NCBI GenBank assembly: GCA_035254305.1
Contig: DATFAS010000184.1
Location: 1 to 6,843 of the forward strand
DNA: 6,843 nucleotides
DNA from: DATFAS01 sp035254305
Lineage (GTDB): Bacteria; Bacillota; Bacilli; Aneurinibacillales; RAOX-1
Direction of reading: 5' to 3'
Position numbers and translations under genes: made by a program. Below the pieces are notes generated by a model. The model saw nothing but the letters and a program-made list of their open reading frames with translations, searched no databases and was not told the DNA's origin. Below are positions 4,992 through 6,843 of the stretch, piece after piece (the stretch's first letter is position 1; each line of letters begins with the position of its first letter).

Positions 4992-5039
4992 AAAAAGAAT
5001 TTATAAGATCAAATAAAAATGAAAATGGATGTGATTGGA

Positions 5040-6233
5040 TTGAGTACGAAAATTCTAATTCTGGGTGCAGGTTATGGTGGCCTAATGACAGCCACTCGTT
5101 TGCAAAAGTTGCTAAATTATAATGAAGCACAGGTGACATTAGTAAATAAACACAATTATCATTATATTACAACTTGGCTTCACGAGCCTGCTGCAGGTAC
5201 ACGTAGCCCAGAATCTTGCCGAATCGAAATTGATACAGTGATTGACAAGAACCGTGTGAATTTTATTCAGTCAACCGTTGAGTCCATTGATCGTGAAAAG
5301 AAAAGTGTAAAATTAACGAATGGGCAAGCTCTTGAGTATGATTATCTTGTAATTGGACTTGGAAGTGAACCTGAAACTTTTGGAATTCCTGGATTGAAAG
5401 AAAATGCATTTAGTATTCGTAGCATTAACAGCGTTCGTATGATTAAAGAGCATATTGAATATAATTTTGCTAAGTTCCGTAATGAACCAGAAAGAACGGA
5501 TTATCTAACCCTTATCGTGGGTGGAGCTGGATTTACTGGTATTGAATTCGTTGGAGAATTAAGTGATCGAATTCCAGAACTTTGTAAAGAATTTGATGTT
5601 GATCCTTCTCTTGTGAAGATCTACAACATTGAAGCAGCTCCAACTGCTCTACCTGGTTTTGACCCTGAATTGGTTGAGTATGCTATGGAAATTCTGCAGG
5701 AAAAAGGAGTCACCTTCAAAATTAATACACCAATTAAAGAGTGTTACCCAGATGGTGTTCTTCTTGCTAATGGGGAAGAAATTAAAGCAGGAACTATTGT
5801 TTGGACTGGTGGAGTACGTGGTAATTCCATTGTGGAAAATTCAGGATTTGAAGTTATGCGTGGAAGAGTAAAAGTAGATGAATTCCTTCGTGCACCTCAT
5901 CATGATGATGTCTTTGTAGTAGGGGATTGTGCATTGCTCTTTAATGAAGAAAATGGTCGCCCTTATCCGCCAACTGCTCAAATCGCGATTCAAGAAGGAC
6001 AAAACCTTGCAGCCAACTTAATCACCTTAATTCGTGGAAATGGTGAGCTGCAGAAATTTGTTCCTAGCTTAAAGGGTACAGTAGCATCTCTTGGACATGG
6101 CGAAGCAATTGGTATTGTTGGAAACAAAAAAATCTTTGGTACAACTGCTGCATTCATGAAGAAAGTCATTGATAATCGCTACTTGTTTATGCTTGGTGGA
6201 GTTGGGTTGTTACTAAAGAAATCCAAATTGTAG
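5040..6233 (+). CDS. yumB: Type II NADH dehydrogenase-like FAD oxidoreductase, YumB
   Basis: This 397-residue flavoprotein should pass electrons from NAD(P)H to menaquinone at the inner face of the membrane without pumping protons. The FAD-binding GAGYGG is at 9-14, the second Rossmann motif VGGAGFTGIE at 160-169 with the acidic E198 that favours NADH, the FAD-contacting VGDC at 294-297, and the quinone-site-like RPYPPTAQIAIQ at 307-318. The hydrophobic, lysine-rich C-terminus probably anchors it to the membrane. It resembles B. subtilis YumB more than Ndh (YjlD), and yuiB downstream agrees. I chose TTG 5040: GGATGTGAT (5027-5035) is one base off the ideal site, and the protein opens MSTKILILGAGYGG as relatives do. 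ATG 5019 has no ribosome binding site near it. A strong promoter and two Rex-like sites lie upstream. Confidence 0.9.
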   Translation: MSTKILILGAGYGGLMTATRLQKLLNYNEAQVTLVNKHNYHYITTWLHEPAAGTRSPESCRIEIDTVIDKNRVNFIQSTVESIDREKKSVKLTNGQALEYDYLVIGLGSEPETFGIPGLKENAFSIRSINSVRMIKEHIEYNFAKFRNEPERTDYLTLIVGGAGFTGIEFVGELSDRIPELCKEFDVDPSLVKIYNIEAAPTALPGFDPELVEYAMEILQEKGVTFKINTPIKECYPDGVLLANGEEIKAGTIVWTGGVRGNSIVENSGFEVMRGRVKVDEFLRAPHHDDVFVVGDCALLFNEENGRPYPPTAQIAIQEGQNLAANLITLIRGNGELQKFVPSLKGTVASLGHGEAIGIVGNKKIFGTTAAFMKKVIDNRYLFMLGGVGLLLKKSKL

Positions 6234-6242
6234 GAGATTTCT

Positions 6243-6479
6243 ATGCGACATTCAAGTGTACAGGTTCGAGGGAAATTGACCAGAGAGGAATTAGACCGTT
6301 ACGAAAATCTCTTCGAAGTCGGGAAATTTCTTGAAGCTTCTAATCGATATGACCTTGCGTATATTGTCCAAAAAGAAATTGATCTCTTGATCCTTCCAGC
6401 CATTGAGAGATTAAAAGCTGGCAGTAAGGAACGGGATCGGATCAATCAGGAATTTATTGACCAAATGAATCAAAACTAA
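6243..6479 (+). CDS. Small hypothetical protein cotranscribed with yumB
   Basis: I do not recognise this 78-residue protein. It is soluble, charged and probably all helical: TREELDRYENLFEVGKFLEA (13-32) and a second segment from about 35 to 58 look amphipathic, and the C-terminus is polar (MNQN). It has no cysteines, no signal peptide and no membrane segment. The ATG at 6243 is preceded by AGGAG (6232-6236), which overlaps the TAG stop of yumB, so translation is probably coupled to the dehydrogenase. An intrinsic terminator overlaps its stop codon. It differs from YuiA, a small Cys-rich protein near yumB in B. subtilis. The position suggests a role linked to YumB, such as a partner or modulator, but this is inference only. 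Confidence 0.8.
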   Translation: MRHSSVQVRGKLTREELDRYENLFEVGKFLEASNRYDLAYIVQKEIDLLILPAIERLKAGSKERDRINQEFIDQMNQN

Positions 6480-6507
6480 GCAGTCTCTAACCAGAGTCTG
6501 CTTTTTT
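6478..6507 (+). terminator. Terminator of the yumB operon
   Basis: AAGCAG and CTCT pair with AGAG and CTGCTT around an AACC loop, with one T-T mismatch in the stem (6478-6503), followed by a T-run to 6507. It overlaps the stop codon of the 78-residue gene and separates the operon from yuiB. Confidence 0.8.
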
Positions 6508-6537
6508 CCTGTATACAATTTTGAAACAAAACCTAAG

Positions 6538-6566
6538 TTGACCACAAAGATTTGTTAAAGTAAACT
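6538..6566 (+). promoter_or_regulatory. Candidate promoter of yuiB
   Basis: TTGACC (6538-6543, five of six matches) and TAAACT (6561-6566, four of six) are spaced by 17 bases, between the upstream terminator and the yuiB ribosome binding site. Confidence 0.5.
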
Positions 6567-6601
6567 TAATTTTGTTGTGAGAAAAGGAGGTGCTTTAAGC
6601 C

Positions 6602-6843
6602 TTGAATATTGCTCAATTAATTATTTCTGTCCCTTTATTTTTCTTTCTCGCTTTTGGTATTGGCTTCATATTAAATATGTTAATTAAAACAACTTGGTTG
6701 CCATTAGTCCTTTATTTCCTAGTTCTTATTTTTTTATTCATCCGAATGGGAGCCTTTCATATTGTAGATTACATTATTTTAACCTCTGGTCTCGTAGGGG
6801 CAATTCTCAGTGGAGTTACAATTCGAATATTAAGAGCAAAAGG
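6602..6843 (+). CDS. yuiB: YuiB-like membrane protein, 5' part only
   Basis: Eighty codons are visible before the window ends, without a stop. The product is very hydrophobic, with membrane helices at about residues 4-26, 32-48 and 55-75, and a basic end (RILRAK). The N-terminal ISVPLFFFLAFGIGFILNML and the later GLVGAILSG segment resemble B. subtilis YuiB, a membrane protein of unknown function encoded near yumB. The start is TTG at 6602; AGGAGG at 6585-6590 is a strong ribosome binding site at a rather long 11-base spacing, and no other start codon lies between. It follows the yumB operon terminator and has its own candidate promoter. The conserved neighbourhood supports the names of both genes. 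Confidence 0.75.
   Translation, partial: MNIAQLIISVPLFFFLAFGIGFILNMLIKTTWLPLVLYFLVLIFLFIRMGAFHIVDYIILTSGLVGAILSGVTIRILRAK

Noticed and set aside
5002..5007. TATAAG as a second yumB -10 element
   Set aside because: No -35-like hexamer at a suitable distance upstream; the promoter at 4813-4841 is far better.
4919..5122. A 67-codon frame in the yumB leader (GTG start) as a possible leader peptide
   Set aside because: No good ribosome binding site, it runs into yumB in another frame, and its composition looks random. It overlaps the Rex-like site and the folded leader instead.

Overview
The window looks like a low-GC Gram-positive chromosome from the Bacillaceae or a close relative. Strong AGGAGG-type ribosome binding sites, frequent TTG and GTG starts and U-tailed hairpin terminators all point that way. 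Several proteins match Bacillus subtilis families recalled from memory: YutF, YtkD, YutI, YuzD, YuzB, YumB and YuiB. It reads as ordinary housekeeping chromosome: I see no insertion sequence, phage gene, CRISPR array, tRNA or rRNA. The species cannot be fixed from the sequence.

Layout. (1) 1-2023, plus strand: a winged-helix regulator with a cysteine-rich C-terminus (SufR/COG2345-like), a strong terminator, a HAD phosphatase (yutF) and an overlapping Nudix hydrolase (ytkD-like), closed by a bidirectional terminator. (2) 2024-3120: the Nfu-type Fe-S scaffold gene yutI on the minus strand, divergent from a tight yuzD-yuzB pair of small cysteine-containing proteins. (3) 3101-4340, minus strand: mqnE, a radical SAM aminofutalosine synthase with its own promoter and terminator. 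(4) 4416-4601, minus strand: a two-helix membrane peptide of unknown function, with its start codon inside a predicted hairpin. (5) 4602-5039: a 438-base divergent intergenic region holding a near-consensus promoter, two Rex-like operators and a long structured leader. (6) 5040-6507, plus strand: the type II NADH dehydrogenase-like gene yumB, coupled to a small protein I do not recognise, then a terminator. (7) 6538-6843: a promoter and the 5' part of yuiB, cut by the window edge.

Two themes recur. One is iron-sulfur or thiol chemistry: the Cys-rich regulator, Nfu, YuzD, YuzB and the [4Fe-4S] enzyme MqnE. The other is the menaquinone respiratory chain: MqnE acts in menaquinone synthesis by the futalosine route, and type II NADH dehydrogenases reduce menaquinone. 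The Rex-like sites downstream of the yumB promoter would fit NADH/NAD+ feedback on the dehydrogenase. I found no clearly new multi-gene system. The least explained parts are the yumB leader, the start-codon hairpin of the membrane peptide, the terminator directly before yutF, and the 78-residue partner of yumB.
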